From: Aphis gossypii
Lineage: Eukaryota; Arthropoda; Insecta; Hemiptera; Aphididae
Assembly (NCBI RefSeq): GCF_020184175.1
Contig: NC_065530.1
Span: 29,799,260-29,863,259, forward strand
Direction of reading: 5' to 3'
DNA: 64,000 bases
The notes under the pieces are model-generated. The model had not been told where the DNA came from, made no database searches, and saw nothing but the letters and a program-made list of their open reading frames with translations. Made by a program: the position numbers and the translations under genes. Below are positions 14,801 to 26,233 of the stretch, one piece after another; positions within the stretch are counted from its first letter, which is position 1; every line of letters starts with the position of its first letter.

Positions 14801-17800
14801 AAACCGATTCGTTTATACAATGCAAAAAGTGGAATCGATAATAGAAACTTATCGCAATTGTAAATAGGTAGTTAATTTATTTTATTTTACTCTTCTTCGA
14901 TTTATTTTAATTTAAATCAATCCATTGAATATTAACATAAACATAATTAATGAACTATAAAAAATCTAATCATTCTTCTTTAAGTTTTTTTTATTCTTTG
15001 CCCTAAAAATATTTCTCATGTTCACCTAAATAGTCAAATAATTTCTATGAAGAATCATGTTATATACCTGAATCTCTTCTTCGGCAAAACATTAACCTAG
15101 GCTAACTACATCAAATCAAAAAGGGCCTAACTAAAGCCACAACTTCGATCCAAAATTTCTCTAAATAACAATATATTAGTTTATAAACAAATGCTATGTC
15201 CAGAAATGACAAACGAAATCCAACGTTGGGAAATCTCATAAAATTCAAATCTAACCAAACTTCGAACATTTCAATTAATTACTTGTGTACACACGAATTG
15301 CTTTTCAAAATAAAAATTAATTTATAATAAGTATTTTCTTAAAATTTTATTTTGGTCTCCCATTTTTTAAAATCAGAAGAGTAAAGGACTGTTTTACACA
15401 TTTTAATTTCTAATAGTATGACAACAATAAAAATCAATGTTTTAACCTACCGATAGTCATAATTTGCGATTGACAATCCTAAGTATGTATGAAATGGGAA
15501 ATGGGAAGCAAAATAATGTTTTCACGCTGGGACGTAATTCGTGTACTTGTTAAATATTTTTGGGACACAAACTCTTCAGAGGTCTCAGAGAATCTGTAAA
15601 TTTATAATACTACTATAATAGATCTGAAAACGCGGTAGTGCACTACTATATTCATGTTGTATGGAATTAATCTATGAAATAAATCTAAAATTAATTAATG
15701 TATGGAATCATCTTCAAAATGCTTATTGTTTTTCATTGCATGAATTATTATTAGTATTTTGCTTTTACGTTTTATATAACTTAGTGTTTTTCAAAAATTA
15801 TTAATGATACTATAATAGTGTTATGTATCCCCTTCGTCTTTTGCACTGCTGCATATTTACGGGCAAAGTTTTTTGAAAATTATCGATTTTAATCATTTTA
15901 CGCAGTCGTAAATTTACCAAAAATGAAACTCATAATGTAGTAGTAACATTTATAATTCATAATGGTGCCGTTCCGCTGTTGTTCGTCGCTGTTAATAATA
16001 ATAATATATTGTTTCTCTCGGTTCTCGACGCAATAATTAAATTTTAGCTTAATATCATAAGTATAATAATGTAATATATTTCCGCATCAAGTTTTCATAT
16101 TGGGCATAATAATAATATAGTGACATTTTATGATCTCTATGCACGCGCATTTCGCTTTCCCACACCTATAGTAGGCTCTTTACATTCATACATATCACTT
16201 CATATTATTTTGCATGTAATATAGTATATATACCTACTAAGGTTTATTCATTATTGTATTATGTGGCGCTTCCATCATATCTATTAAGCTAAATACGTAC
16301 ATAATATTATATACGGAGTGTTTCAAATTGTGTGACAAAAATTGTAGGTAGGGATTGTGTTCAATTGGTCAAGTTTTCGCTTTTTGATCCTATACTTATC
16401 TACACGAGTGACGTTAGTTATAAATATTAAAAAAAAATTTCGATTATTTTAAACGAAATTTAAGTTTATAAATGCTTAATATATAATATGTAAAAATGTC
16501 CTTAAATTGAAAATGTGTATCTAATCGAGTTTTAACATTATTTTAAATGTTTTAGAAACACGCATTTATTTTTAAAAATATTTCTCAATTTAAACGGTCT
16601 GCTATTGTCATTATAATAATCCACAGCACACAAAACATTTGAAACCCTCCTGTATATATTTTACGTGATAAAATATGCTTGCATGCCTTATACATATATA
16701 TATATTATGCGCTTTCATACACTGTATTAGTTTTCATGTATTTCTTATTGATTTGTTTCCACATATTCTTTTTAGTCTGACGTCTAGTGGCACGGCGATA
16801 TCTGCATCCCAAGCGTCGCCTGTACTCAGCGGTGTGGAGACCGGTTCGTTGGATCGCGGCAAGGCTGCTCTTGAACGGCGTAATAAGAAGTCGGTCGCGA
16901 CGGGCGGCAGCATCATCGACGATAGTTGCGCAAAGGCCACCGGGCGTGTAGAGGTGACCAGGGTTAACCCAGACAGTCTTATTGACCAGCTGCTCAGGGC
17001 AACTAACTTGGACGATCATTCGGCTGACGAGGAAAACAAGCACAGTAAGTTTAATGTATACTTTATATTAATTATATTTTGTTATTGTTATTGTGTCGTC
17101 GTCGTTTTTATTATTATTACTCATCAATAGAATTACGAAATGAGCTTAGGCTGAAAGAAAATATTTTTTTTTTTACTAAAACATATCTTACACGTTATCA
17201 AATAAAAACACAAAAACAAATTTCAGAAGTTGTATTGAGTCTACTACAAATTTTGAAAAATATTTTTTTTCCTTTTTGATATAAAAAATTCCTTATGTAA
17301 AAAGCATAATTTTTTTTATGCTTTAAGACTAAGTGCTTTTGGACACACATTTTGATATAAATTAAAAATTGAGAAAAGGGTAGGGCACTATACTCAAATT
17401 GTTATTATTTTATTCAATATTTTGAAATAATATTTTAATGCTAAAGATATATTTTTTTTATAAATATTTTCCAACGCGCATTGCTTTTGAATAACATTTA
17501 TTTTACACACTTTAATTTTTATTTGGTTTTGTAGTATTCAAGTACGTTAAACTATTCGTTATAATTTATTTAACTTAAAAAATATGAATAAATTAACAAC
17601 TAATGAAATAAAATCTATAAAATATATGAATTTACATTATATCATGTTGAAATACATAATTGTTTATACATATGTTACCTACTTCAACAAATTCATAGTA
17701 TGCATATTAAATTACGAAATACAAAATGCAAATACTAAAATGAAATTGTAAACGTATATTATTATTAACAGTAATGAAGTGTTTTTAAAATAGTTACTGT

Positions 17801-18072
17801 TAATGATTGTAAACTTAAAAATATTTATTTATATTAATATATTTTATGATGTTCTACGAAAATTTAAATCATAGGTACATATTTAACTATAATACTATTA
17901 CTAGCAGTTTCTGGTTTACATCAAATTGATGTGTTTATTTTTTGGTTTCATAGGATCGGGGCTACAGTTGTTCATAGCCAAAGACGGTACAACTACGCTC
18001 GGCAGTCAGGATGTCAAGTGTCACATGTCTAACAGTTTGTTTAAACAGGTGGTGATGGAAGACAATAGATAA
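8714..18072 (+). CDS. FAM102A: FAM102/EEIG family NT-C2 domain protein, 5'-partial (8 coding exons)
   Basis: Coding join: 8714-8834, 8909-9102, 9310-9431, 10811-11057, 11600-11914, 13626-13802, 16776-17044, 17954-18072. Every junction is GT-AG and keeps one frame, giving about 520 visible residues and a TAA stop. Residues 1-104 form the latter part of an NT-C2 domain, with family motifs VRWGATFEFVCKMSANASTG, LDPCNLRISVRKELKGG and CLLEGYDTRHHRQDNS. Residues about 196-222 are the Ser-rich GHSRNSSN segment. The C-terminus carries VNPDSLIDQLL and LQLFIAKDGTTTLGS, which match the vertebrate FAM102A (EEIG1)/FAM102B C-terminal block. NT-C2 domains are thought to tether proteins to membranes. In vertebrates EEIG1 is estrogen-induced and acts in osteoclast signalling; the insect role is not inferable from sequence. 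The start codon and N-terminal half of the C2 domain are missing. The protein is longer than vertebrate members because of a Pro-rich linker exon. Confidence 0.93.
8909..9102 (+). CDS. FAM102A: FAM102-like gene, coding exon 2 (C-terminal half of NT-C2)
   Basis: The acceptor is ..cgtatag at 8908. The exon encodes ELKGGRSFQKLGFTDVNLAE, then LLEGYDTRHHRQDNSMLRI and ends in SGD-like AGDVLFK. Two donors overlap at the 3' end (GTGTAA at 9101, GTAAAT at 9103). Only the second keeps the reading frame open into exon 3, with GT+G forming Val; the first runs into a stop within 12 codons. Confidence 0.92.
9310..9431 (+). CDS. FAM102A: FAM102-like gene, coding exon 3 (linker after C2)
   Basis: The acceptor is ..ttcgtag at 9309 and the donor is GTATGC at 9432. 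It encodes a Ser/Thr/Pro/Asn linker beginning PTSALNQKPTTNGD and ending TRSLFPS. This corresponds in place to the poorly conserved TPPS..-type linker that follows the C2 domain in vertebrate members. No domain is seen. Phase 2 in, phase 1 out. Confidence 0.88.
9432..10810 (+). other. FAM102-like intron 3 of the visible gene
   Basis: AT-rich intron with no alternative exon seen. It ends in a pyrimidine-poor but functional-looking acceptor, ttatag. It contains several homopolymer T runs (for example near 10235) and nothing else I can name. Confidence 0.8.
10811..11057 (+). CDS. FAM102A: FAM102-like gene, coding exon 4 (Ser-rich GHSRNSS segment)
   Basis: The acceptor is ..gtttatag at 10810 and the donor is GTAATA at 11058. 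The 81 full codons start IPSMSSGLEK and end DSGHV. The stretch GHSRNSSNTSKGSSSHNSHS lines up with the vertebrate GHSRNSSYAS.. segment. This low-complexity, Ser/His-rich stretch is probably disordered and phosphorylated in the family (inference). The ATG at 10801 is intronic and not a start, since the exon frame is entered through a split Asp codon. Confidence 0.9.
11058..11599 (+). other. FAM102-like intron 4 of the visible gene
   Basis: Starts with GTAATA and ends ACATCAG. It is AT-rich with no conserved coding segment. The minus-strand open frame within 11237-11482 has no recognisable content. Confidence 0.8.
11600..11914 (+). CDS. FAM102A: FAM102-like gene, coding exon 5 (Pro-rich, possible cassette exon)
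   Basis: The acceptor is ..gtacatcag at 11599 and the donor is GTAACG at 11915. The exon is 315 nt with phase 2 at both ends, so it can be skipped without changing frame. It encodes a Pro/Gln/His/Trp-rich tract (WPVWSPSLLPPPATPPPSPP, HQHHPQQPP, FRFPPWSGPSPRTNSSPG). Several PxxP motifs could bind SH3 or WW domains. I know no counterpart in vertebrate FAM102 proteins. Base composition is much more GC-rich than the flanking introns, as expected for coding sequence. Confidence 0.82.
11915..13625 (+). other. FAM102-like intron 5 of the visible gene
   Basis: AT-rich intron between the Pro-rich exon and exon 6. It contains a 99-bp hairpin-type MITE (13036-13134) and is otherwise featureless. Confidence 0.8.
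13036..13134. mobile_element. Short hairpin MITE, Tc1/mariner-like, intronic
   Basis: Left end TTAGGTGATTCTTTTAG and right end GATAAAAGAATCACTCTG are inverted copies sharing TGATTCTTTTA. A second inverted pair lies inside them: ATTATTTCAAAA (13059-13070) and TTTTGAAATAAT (13094-13105). Nearly the whole element can therefore fold into one hairpin. TA dinucleotides flank both ends, as expected of a Tc1/mariner target duplication. The outer three bases of the left end have decayed. There is no coding capacity. Confidence 0.65.
13626..13802 (+). CDS. FAM102A: FAM102-like gene, coding exon 6 (variable linker)
   Basis: The acceptor is ..gcgtgttcag at 13625 and the donor is GTTAGT at 13803. The donor is non-consensus at position 3, but it is the only one that keeps frame into exon 7. 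The exon encodes GSCMHHRKLLLDSA, then MLNMNSLQKLPELDKSLSTS and SSPFRRPSQ. It is 177 nt long, again phase 2 in and out, so it is frame-neutral if skipped. The following DNA reads through the donor into a GT-repeat with no stop for about 30 codons, so read-through forms cannot be excluded. Confidence 0.8.
13803..16775 (+). other. FAM102-like intron 6 of the visible gene
   Basis: The largest intron of the visible part. It begins beside a (GT)n tract (13820-13836) and contains a TIR element at 16314-16652 close to the 3' splice site. The remainder is AT-rich and unremarkable. I see no additional exon. Confidence 0.75.
16314..16652. mobile_element. MITE with TA target duplication, Tc1/mariner-like, intronic
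   Basis: The left end CGGAGTGTTTCAAATTG (from 16314) and the reverse complement of the right end, CAGGAGGGTTTCAAATG (to 16652), agree except for one missing base and two substitutions. TA flanks both sides (16312-16313 and 16653-16654). The interior of about 300 bp is AT-rich and has no open frame, so it is non-autonomous. It ends only about 120 bp upstream of exon 7, so it lies within the region that should hold the branch point. Confidence 0.65.
16776..17044 (+). CDS. FAM102A: FAM102-like gene, coding exon 7 (conserved acidic block)
   Basis: The acceptor is ..ttctttttag at 16775 and the donor is a consensus GTAAGT at 17045. The 89 full codons include SLDRGKAALERRNKKSV and RVNPDSLIDQLLRATNLDD, ending HSADEENKH. 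In vertebrate FAM102A the matching segment reads with DADAIVEKI..TEDSN, an Asp/Ile-rich helix followed by an acidic stretch. It sits just before the C-terminal LQLFIAKDG block. Confidence 0.9.
17045..17953 (+). other. FAM102-like intron 7 of the visible gene
   Basis: Consensus donor GTAAGT and acceptor TTTCATAG. AT-rich with homopolymer T and A runs; nothing else seen. Confidence 0.85.
17954..18072 (+). CDS. FAM102A: FAM102-like gene, last coding exon and stop
   Basis: The acceptor is ..gtttcatag at 17953. The exon encodes SGLQLFIAKDGTTTLGSQDV and ends FKQVVMEDNR followed by TAA at 18070-18072. Vertebrate FAM102A ends with the same architecture (LRLFVSRDGSATLSG ... followed by a short tail), which fixes both family and C-terminus. 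Confidence 0.92.
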
Positions 18073-18682
18073 CGCCTAAAGTGTGTAAATCTACGATTAT
18101 ATTTATTTAGTAAGTCAAAGAAATCTAATAATGTGACAATAATTTACATTTTTAATCCTAATTATGATTTTTTATTTTTACAGAGTATTCACGAGCTTAA
18201 CGCTTTTTTTGTTCTATGAAAAAGCTTACTTTGACTGAACGCCCAAATGCCCAATACAGTTTGGTCGTGGTGCTGCTTTCCATTCGTCGCACGGCACATG
18301 CATTGCCACTAATAGTCATACTATTACAGATCTACTGTTTTAAAATGCCACCGTCGACGTTGTTATCTATTGGTCCGACCCACAAAGTTTTATATATTTA
18401 TTATACACACATCCAAATTATATAAAATTTCAATTCTTTTACAATATTAATATATATTAATTTATGTATTGTATAATGTATATTGTTAAGTGTTGCTCTC
18501 ATCATGTGACATACATTAACAATCTGAAAAACCATAACACTGTTAATTATATATTTTGGTGTCTGGATTATATTGATCCTTATGTAGCTTGTTATCAAGA
18601 ATTCTTATATTTTTTATTTCTCCACGTATCATCGTGTCATGTTAAACAGTAATGTATTCGAGTATTCGACAGTCCATCGTGT

Positions 18683-18688
18683 AATAAA
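18683..18688 (+). terminator. Candidate proximal polyadenylation signal (AATAAA)
   Basis: First canonical AATAAA hexamer seen downstream of the FAM102 stop. Such hexamers are common by chance in DNA this AT-rich, so the assignment rests on position only. Confidence 0.35.
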
Positions 18689-20255
18689 CGATTAAGTCAC
18701 AAAATAATGTTCCTATAAAAGTTATAGACGTGCGCAATGACATTATCGTTGACATCCGTTATCAACTATATAATATATTTTAATAACATTAAAGTGAAAT
18801 ATATCATGATATCCTAACTGTTGTACATTCATTGCACGCCACAACTATTTCAATCGTTTTCGCCCAATGGACTTTGCTATGGGACGATTAAGACTCCCTA
18901 TATAACCTCGTCAATTTGGAAACGATTTTCATTTCATTGTCATATATATTTATATTTATTTATTTTTTGTCATTATTATGAACAACACCATTGATCTCTC
19001 TCAGATAAATTAATCAGTGAAACATCCAGTCACGTCATTAATTACGCACCGCATATTATATTGTAATACGTAAGCATTATCTTGTATTATTATTTATTTA
19101 TTGTTTTTTTTATTTTTAAATGGTTTGAAAGCCGCTTTATTGCACTGAAAATTAAAAAAGTGATTTGGTCAATTGTATTAAAACAATTAAAAATTATTAT
19201 TATTATTATTTTATTTTTTGACAATTTTATTATATCTTTGTCTTGTGTTATTACTTATTATTATTATTTTTTTCTGTTTGTTGAGCTCAAAATGGACTAT
19301 ACGACTTGAAATAATCATTGTTGTTATTTACTTATAATATACGTCATTATTATTATTTTATTATATTTTTTTGTCATTTTGAATTGTTATAATTAATAGA
19401 TATTTTTTTTGATTTGTAAACAATAATAATTATAGTTAGGTACCTAATCAATTTTATATTGTTACATAACTACTATGTGTGCAACTAGTCATTCACACAT
19501 TAAATATAACACGTATGATAAAAGAAAGAGATAATTTGTTTGGTATTTAAAAAGAAAAAGATTAACTTTAATACATTTTTTTAATGTAATTCAATACTAG
19601 TAAAGCAGTCATATTTTTATTTATGCATTACTTTTTTCAGTGTTTTGCAGTTGCTTGTATTAAAACATTTTCACAAAGTTTAAATTATACTATTTTTAAT
19701 TATGTAATTTTGATAATCTCCGATAATTGTTTAATTACTATTATTATTTGTACTCGAAATGTATTTTATTATTGTGCTCACGCGTTGTAAAAACGTGATA
19801 TAATTATAATAATAATTTTGAAATAATTTTGTTTATTGTGTTAGAGCAAATCTGTTTACAAAATAATTGTTTTAAAATCAGACAAAATTAAACAGAATTT
19901 GACATTCAGATATTTCAGTTCCCTCAATTAAGATGCATTGTTCAATACTTCAATACATCATTGTGTTTTACCTAATCGGTTTGAATGATTAAAAGTGTTA
20001 TTTGTTTTTGAATATTATTATGTATTTGTAACTTTTTTATTATTTATTGCTTTATTCTATTTGTGTAAACTCTACATGAACAATTTCTTAGACATTGACA
20101 AAATTTATGAACAGTTGTATAGAAGAACAAAAATCAAATTATGTTTTGTCAAAATTTGCACTAAATTCATACTGGCCAATCACTGTCATCATTGTCTTAT
20201 TACTCTAATACAAGTAGCACTTATACATCTGTAATAAGTCCTACCTATATGTTTT

Positions 20256-20261
20256 AATAAA
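20256..20261 (+). terminator. Candidate distal polyadenylation signal (AATAAA)
   Basis: Canonical hexamer in the context gttttAATAAAgc, about 2.2 kb after the stop. It is an alternative to the proximal signal. Confidence 0.25.
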
Positions 20262-20270
20262 GCAAATTAT

Positions 20271-23200
20271 GAACCCTAGCTATGGAATTCAGTTAGGTAC
20301 TTAAGATAGTGATATTTTTAATGTAATTTGTTGTATGAAAAAAAAAACAAATTGGAGAAGTATATAGCTCTAATATATAGGTAGTAGGTTTTTAATGTAC
20401 CTCATTGTCATTGCATAGGTAACTTTAATAGGTGTATTAAATTTGAATTGAATTCATTGAATTGTTGATTAATCATTGTGTTAAAAAAAAAAAAAAACGA
20501 TTTTTGTATCGTTTATTCTTATTTGCTCTATTATTTTAATTACTCTTAGTGAAAACTCAAATAAAAACATATTTTTTCTAAAAACGTCAATGTATTGAAC
20601 AAAATAAATGCTATAATATATATATTAATATCATTCATTGTTATTAATAACTTATAAGTAAATCGTCAATGTCGACATTCAGTAGAACATTATAAATAGG
20701 TTCATGATATAATGGTGTACCTATAATTATTAATTTAATTAATATTTTACATATTTCTTTGTGTTAAGAGCTAGGACGATAAGTTTCAAATTCTTAAGAT
20801 TAACATTTTTCAAATAACAACACATTAACTGCAATTGTAATATTTTGTTTATATAATATTCTTATTTGAAATAAGAACTTCCAATGTCTTAAACAAAAAT
20901 TGTACCAATGCATATTTCTGATATTCTTAGAATGCTTTAAAAATTGAAACCTTCAAATTTTCAATTGTAACTACAGAATATTATATTAATATTTATAGAA
21001 AAAACGCAAAAATATCAAACGTTTGAAATGCTTCTAAATAACTAAAATATTAATTAAAATGATTTGTATACTTCATTATAATATACAGGAAATGATAATA
21101 AAAGTAATAGGTAGGTAATTAAATTATATTTAACTTCCATACAAGTAAGCGGTATAGTGACCAATCCATACATTTTATATTTCTTGTAATATTAATATAA
21201 TATACATACAATACATATAAGTGTTCATTTAACATTTTTAATAAATTGATAAAATGTTAATTATTTATTAATCTTACTGTTTAACACATTAATATATTTT
21301 TAAATGGGTTTATAATGGGTTATTTGTTTTATTTATTAGGTCTTATCTTTTAATAACATTTAACTTATCCTAATAAAAAAATAATTCATAATTATCTATT
21401 TAATGACTAATAAACATTAGTCTTGCTTATACAATACATATTTAAATATTTTATTGTAAGTTAAATGTTAAAAAAATTATGTTATTCACATAATATATTT
21501 ATTTGTAATAAGTTTGTTGTTTAGGTAGGTATATTATATTTCACCATAATTCAATGACTGTATTTAGTGAAGTTTACCACTTGAATAATATTATACTGAA
21601 TCGGCTTACTAATTATGTTTAAGTAGGTAGTATATGTACCTATTAATTATGAACAATAATATAATATAGGTAAACATATATTATTATTGTCGAATAGTTT
21701 AATCCGTTTTGGGGATATTTTTGTATTAAGCAATTTAAAAAAAAAACATACACAAATGTCTTATAAACTAGGTATAATACCTACTAGAAAGCAAACTTAA
21801 AATTGTATTACATTGTGAGTTTGAGGTTGATAAATTGATGTATTGTTCGATGTAAATTTACTCATATTTAACGTTTATGAACAGAATAGCTAAGTGCCAA
21901 ATAAGTTAAATGTAATTATGTGACTAAACAGTGATGGAGTGATACAGTGTGCTCAGCACAGTTTTTAAGTAGTTTCTTATTTTCATCAATAGGTAGTTTA
22001 TTAAATTTTGTCAATCTATAAACAATTGTAAAAATCATTTTTTAAATGCTGAAAATATTTTATGAAATGCAAAGTGTTTTAACGATATAATCGTTAACTG
22101 TGTCCAAACTGACGCCTTTTTAATGTTCACAAGAAAAATGATCGCGAATCGAAATTTCATAAAATATAGCTGTATTTTTTTTCGTTTTCATTTAAAAGTT
22201 GAAGATTGAACTAGACTGTAATTAAAAAAATTGAATTATTTTTTCAGAAGTTATAATTATTAACGTATGTAACTACATTATAATTGGACAATTATTGAGT
22301 ATCCGATAATTTCAGTTTTTCTGGAGTTATTTAATACGAATTAAAAAAAAATCGGAGTTCAAATAGTTAAATATTCGGTCCGAATACATAAAAGTATGTT
22401 AATGTTTTTATCATATAGGCCGCCTTAGTCATAATAATCTACAACTGCAAAATTATTCCTTATTATCTAAGTACGAACTATTTTATTTTATTATATTATA
22501 TTAAAAAATATCAACTAATTATAAAGAAACAAACGGGCGATGACCATTGACATACATAATACGTATTATTTCAAACTAATAATGATATTCATTTTATTAT
22601 TTTAGAAATTTTCTTTAGGGTCTTTGATATTTCTATAATCATGCCTAATATTTCTCCGCAGTCAATAACGAGAAAGCTAACTTCTTTGAATTTAGCGTGC
22701 CATTAAATTTAATTAAAATAAAACGATTTTTCATACAACAATTTAAATGATAATGGCTTATTGTATAAATATGTAACTTAACTTAAATACTTCAGTATAA
22801 AATATTAACTCGAAGTTAGTACGCTATATTTCTTCGAGGGTATCCAAGTCGCTGCGGGCCCGTGGTAGATTTTTATGCGGCCCTCACTTCAATTTAAAAA
22901 ACATTAATTAATTGTATATAATATATTAATATTACAAGAAAAAATAATATGAGCTACTAACAGTGGCGTAGACAGGTCGGCAGAGGGGTTTTAGCTGTTT
23001 AGACCTACCCCCTCCCCCACCATCGCCTTTCCAAATTTAACAAATGTATTATTTATATTATTGTAAATTTCATTAATTCTAGTACCTTAGTGTCTACTAT
23101 CTATAGAAATAGACGCCATAAAAGCAAAACATTTCTGAATATTCCGAGAACTCGTTCAGAAACCTGATTGATAATAATCATAGACATATTAATAATCAAA

Positions 23201-23556
23201 TATAATATATTATTATGTCTATGATAATAACATTATCGCGGGTTTTCAACAACATTGTGGTTATGACCACGATTTAAGATATAATTTCTGGTTGTTAACA
23301 ACTATGACCACAGTAAGTTAAGACTAATTACAATATGTATAAAATAACGATATTTGATAAAACTGTTTGCTCATAATTTATATCGCGATATTCAAAAATG
23401 AAACTGTTGTTGATCTGTTATTTTTAGTTGTGCGATACCGTGATTTATTAAACTCTGCAAATTTGTAATTACGAATTTATAAATATACAAAGATTTACAT
23501 TTAAATTGTAATTTATCATTTTATATTAGTATATTACAAATTATATTTTTGCCGTC
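20271..23556. other. AT-rich intergenic DNA with repeat debris
   Basis: No gene seen. At 22847-22900 a GC-rich patch (GCTGCGGGCCCGTGG then ATGCGGCCCTC) looks like a decayed interspersed repeat. At 22964 the sequence ACAGTGGCGTAGACAGG resembles the terminus of many arthropod transposons, but I found no matching opposite end. An inverted repeat built on ATCATAGACATA lies at 23169-23226, and a perfect 12-bp palindrome GTTGTTAACAAC at 23291-23302. Confidence 0.6.
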
Positions 23557-23805
23557 ATGAATAAATTTCTAATGAAAAAAAAAACAAGCGCACCAGTATC
23601 TCAATCATCATCAAAAATGGTTGTGGTAAGTTAATTTTTTATTTAATTCTATTATTTGTACAACAGATAATATAGTCCATATAGGAATGTAACATGAAAT
23701 TGTAAGAATGTCGGTTACTACATTTTAGACTATAACACCGATAAAGACAAACACAAACGTTCTGTGGAAGATGATGAAGATGGTACCACTAAAATTGATA
23801 AAACT
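23557..23805 (+). pseudogene. Two-exon fragment resembling the N-terminus of a transposase-derived (hAT/ZMYM1-type) protein
   Basis: An ATG at 23557 opens 23 codons (MNKFLMKKKTSAPVSQSSSK, then MVV) that stop at a consensus donor GTAAGT (23626). After about 100 bp an acceptor TTTTAG (23728) precedes 25 charged codons (YNTDKDKHKRSVEDDEDGTT, KIDKT) that end at donor GTGAGT (23806). Basic MxKFL..K starts followed by Ser-rich then acidic stretches are typical of aphid zinc-finger MYM-type/hAT-domesticated proteins; this is from memory of the family, not an alignment. The best junction is off by one base, although a weak AG at 23705-23706 would restore frame. No downstream catalytic or dimerisation exon was found. 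Most likely a dead fragment. Confidence 0.3.
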
Positions 23806-26233
23806 GTGAGTAATTACTACCTAATTACGTTTAATTAAAAAAATGATGACCTATTTGCTTAGCAAATTTTAATCTAGTAACTTACTTACTAAGTTAATAT
23901 TAACTTGACGTTATAACTTAATTTTAATGTGTAACTCGTTTATGCACTGTCGTACTCATATAGAAATTTAGAATATACGTACTATATAGCACTAACAGCT
24001 ACGGAATTAAATTACCCCGGTTATTTTAAATATTCTTTTAATAAAAAAAGATTTTTGATTTATCGATCTCCTACCAAAATATTAAGTAGTATAAAATAAA
24101 TGCTCGGTCAATGATCACGAATATAGGTGTTAACAATATTTGGTAAGTAAATTGTATTTTATTAAATTAAATTGTATGTATTTTTATAAGCTATATTTAG
24201 GTTAATTCATCAAATCAATAATTAGAAATCTGAGATACATTATATACAATATATTATTATTGCAGTCTATTGTTTTCATTACCGAATTTCGTCGTGTTTC
24301 ACATTTATTAAGAAATTTTGAGCGGCGTATGGGATAGGCAATTTAGGGGCATTTGTGCGCGGAACTCATCGCGTGTAACTTATTTACGTCTGGTTTTCAA
24401 AAATAAATATTGTTTTACAATACATTTTTTATTCTTTATTTTTAATACGTCAAAATGGTATCTTCTCATCTCATCAATATTTTTGCACTATGATTTATGT
24501 TGTATTGTCGGGATGCATTGTGGAGATGGACGGAGTTCCTAAAGTAATACGTGGTCTTAAAATTATTATACTTTCATAAAAGCATTTTCACTCGGGTTCT
24601 TGTAAAATAAAGGAATTGATCTTTTAATATTGATGTCCTTACGGGCGTTTTAGAATTTATGCCTGAGTTCTTATTATAGGATTTTGAAAAATGTATTTTC
24701 TTTGGTGAATGTTCTTTACACACACACTAAATATAAAATAGGTATATATAAATATTTATTTGTATAAACTATTATTTTTAAATTTATTATCCATATAAAT
24801 TAGTGAAATATATTTTTGGGTGAGTGTCTAAATCGACAAACAGAAAACTTAAAAAAATATAGTGATACAATAAAAGTGTTATATAATATGCAAAACGTGG
24901 CTTGGAAGTCTTTTAGTAAGAATATATTACCAGATGGTACTAAACTGTAACAAATTTATTAATATGTATCATGAAATTTCGTATACTAGTATAATATTTT
25001 ATATGAACTTCGGATAGAACTATTATGGGGACTTTCATAAACTAGACTAACATTGAAATATGTTACTGAATTCACTTTGGTGTTTAATAAAATTTAAAAT
25101 AAAACAGGTAAATCAGTAGGTTTAACTATATAAATAAATATAGGAGAGGTGGGTACTATTAGTCCCAAACTTCCATTTCTACAATATTTATGTTTACAAC
25201 CAAAGTTGAACGCCATAAAAGATTTTATAATTTAATGTTATTACGTTATTTGCATATGGGGAAGAATTACAAATTCTTTATGCGCAGTTTAATAGTTTTT
25301 CAGCAAAACCCTGTAATCACCGAAAGTGTTATTTCCTCAAAATGGCATAAGTATAAAAAACGAATTATACGGTAATTTATAAATAAATATTACTCTATAC
25401 AACCACTCTGCGGGTATACACGAGCGCAGACTTATTGTACATAATATTGGAAAATTGAAAAAATAACTTTATATCACAATAATTTAAAAAGGTTATTTTT
25501 TGAATTACCAGTAATAGCTTGTGAGAAAAAATAAAAAGAAGGTAAAATAGATTGAATAATAAACCAACGATGAGCAGTTTGTACTTAAACGCGTTTTAGG
25601 AATGGTCATCATCAAGCATGCAATTCGGTTGCACCCGATAAAAAACTCACACGTAATTCGATCTAAATTCGAGTTTTGACACGCGATTTAGATGCAACTC
25701 CACTAACACGTCCGCTGCATTGTGGGGCTGTTACGTGTTTATTTAGAACATTATTATTATACAATAGTATACAACACGCGACACTGTAAATTATGTTATT
25801 AAATTCGTTACAAATCACATCTTATGGTACAAGAACGCATTCAACTAAGACTTCAAATTTTTACAATATAATCATTAATCACACAACCTTACAAAATATT
25901 TTTATAATATAGGCCGTAGGGCGTTGTTTTGTTTGATATTTTGCTAGTCTGGTGTCTCCTCTGAACATGAAGTATCTTTAGCTTTGATTCCGCCATAACG
26001 GGAAACCGTTAATTTTCCTAATAATCGGAACTCGATTGACTGCAGTGCCTACCCGTGATTATGAAAACAAACATGGGCCGCAAAAAACGCCAAACTATTA
26101 CCTAGTATGCACGCAGAAACGATTTCCGTATGATTGATAAGTCATTTTTTTATATGGGTTTTACTATAGTACGGTGATATTATTGTACTTTACTTATTAT
26201 GGTTTTCTTCCGTTTTGTGTTTCCAATCTCTAG

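Larger units (their letters stand above)
18073..20270 (+). other. Presumed FAM102 3' UTR and downstream DNA
   Basis: Non-coding AT-rich DNA after the stop. AATAAA at 18683-18688 would give a 3' UTR of about 0.6 kb; AATAAA at 20256-20261 would give about 2.2 kb. A pyrimidine-rich acceptor-like site (..tttttacag, ending 18183) lies within the proximal UTR and could reflect an alternative splice. Open frames here (for example 18216-18425, 19995-20234) are AT-biased and unrecognisable. Confidence 0.5.
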
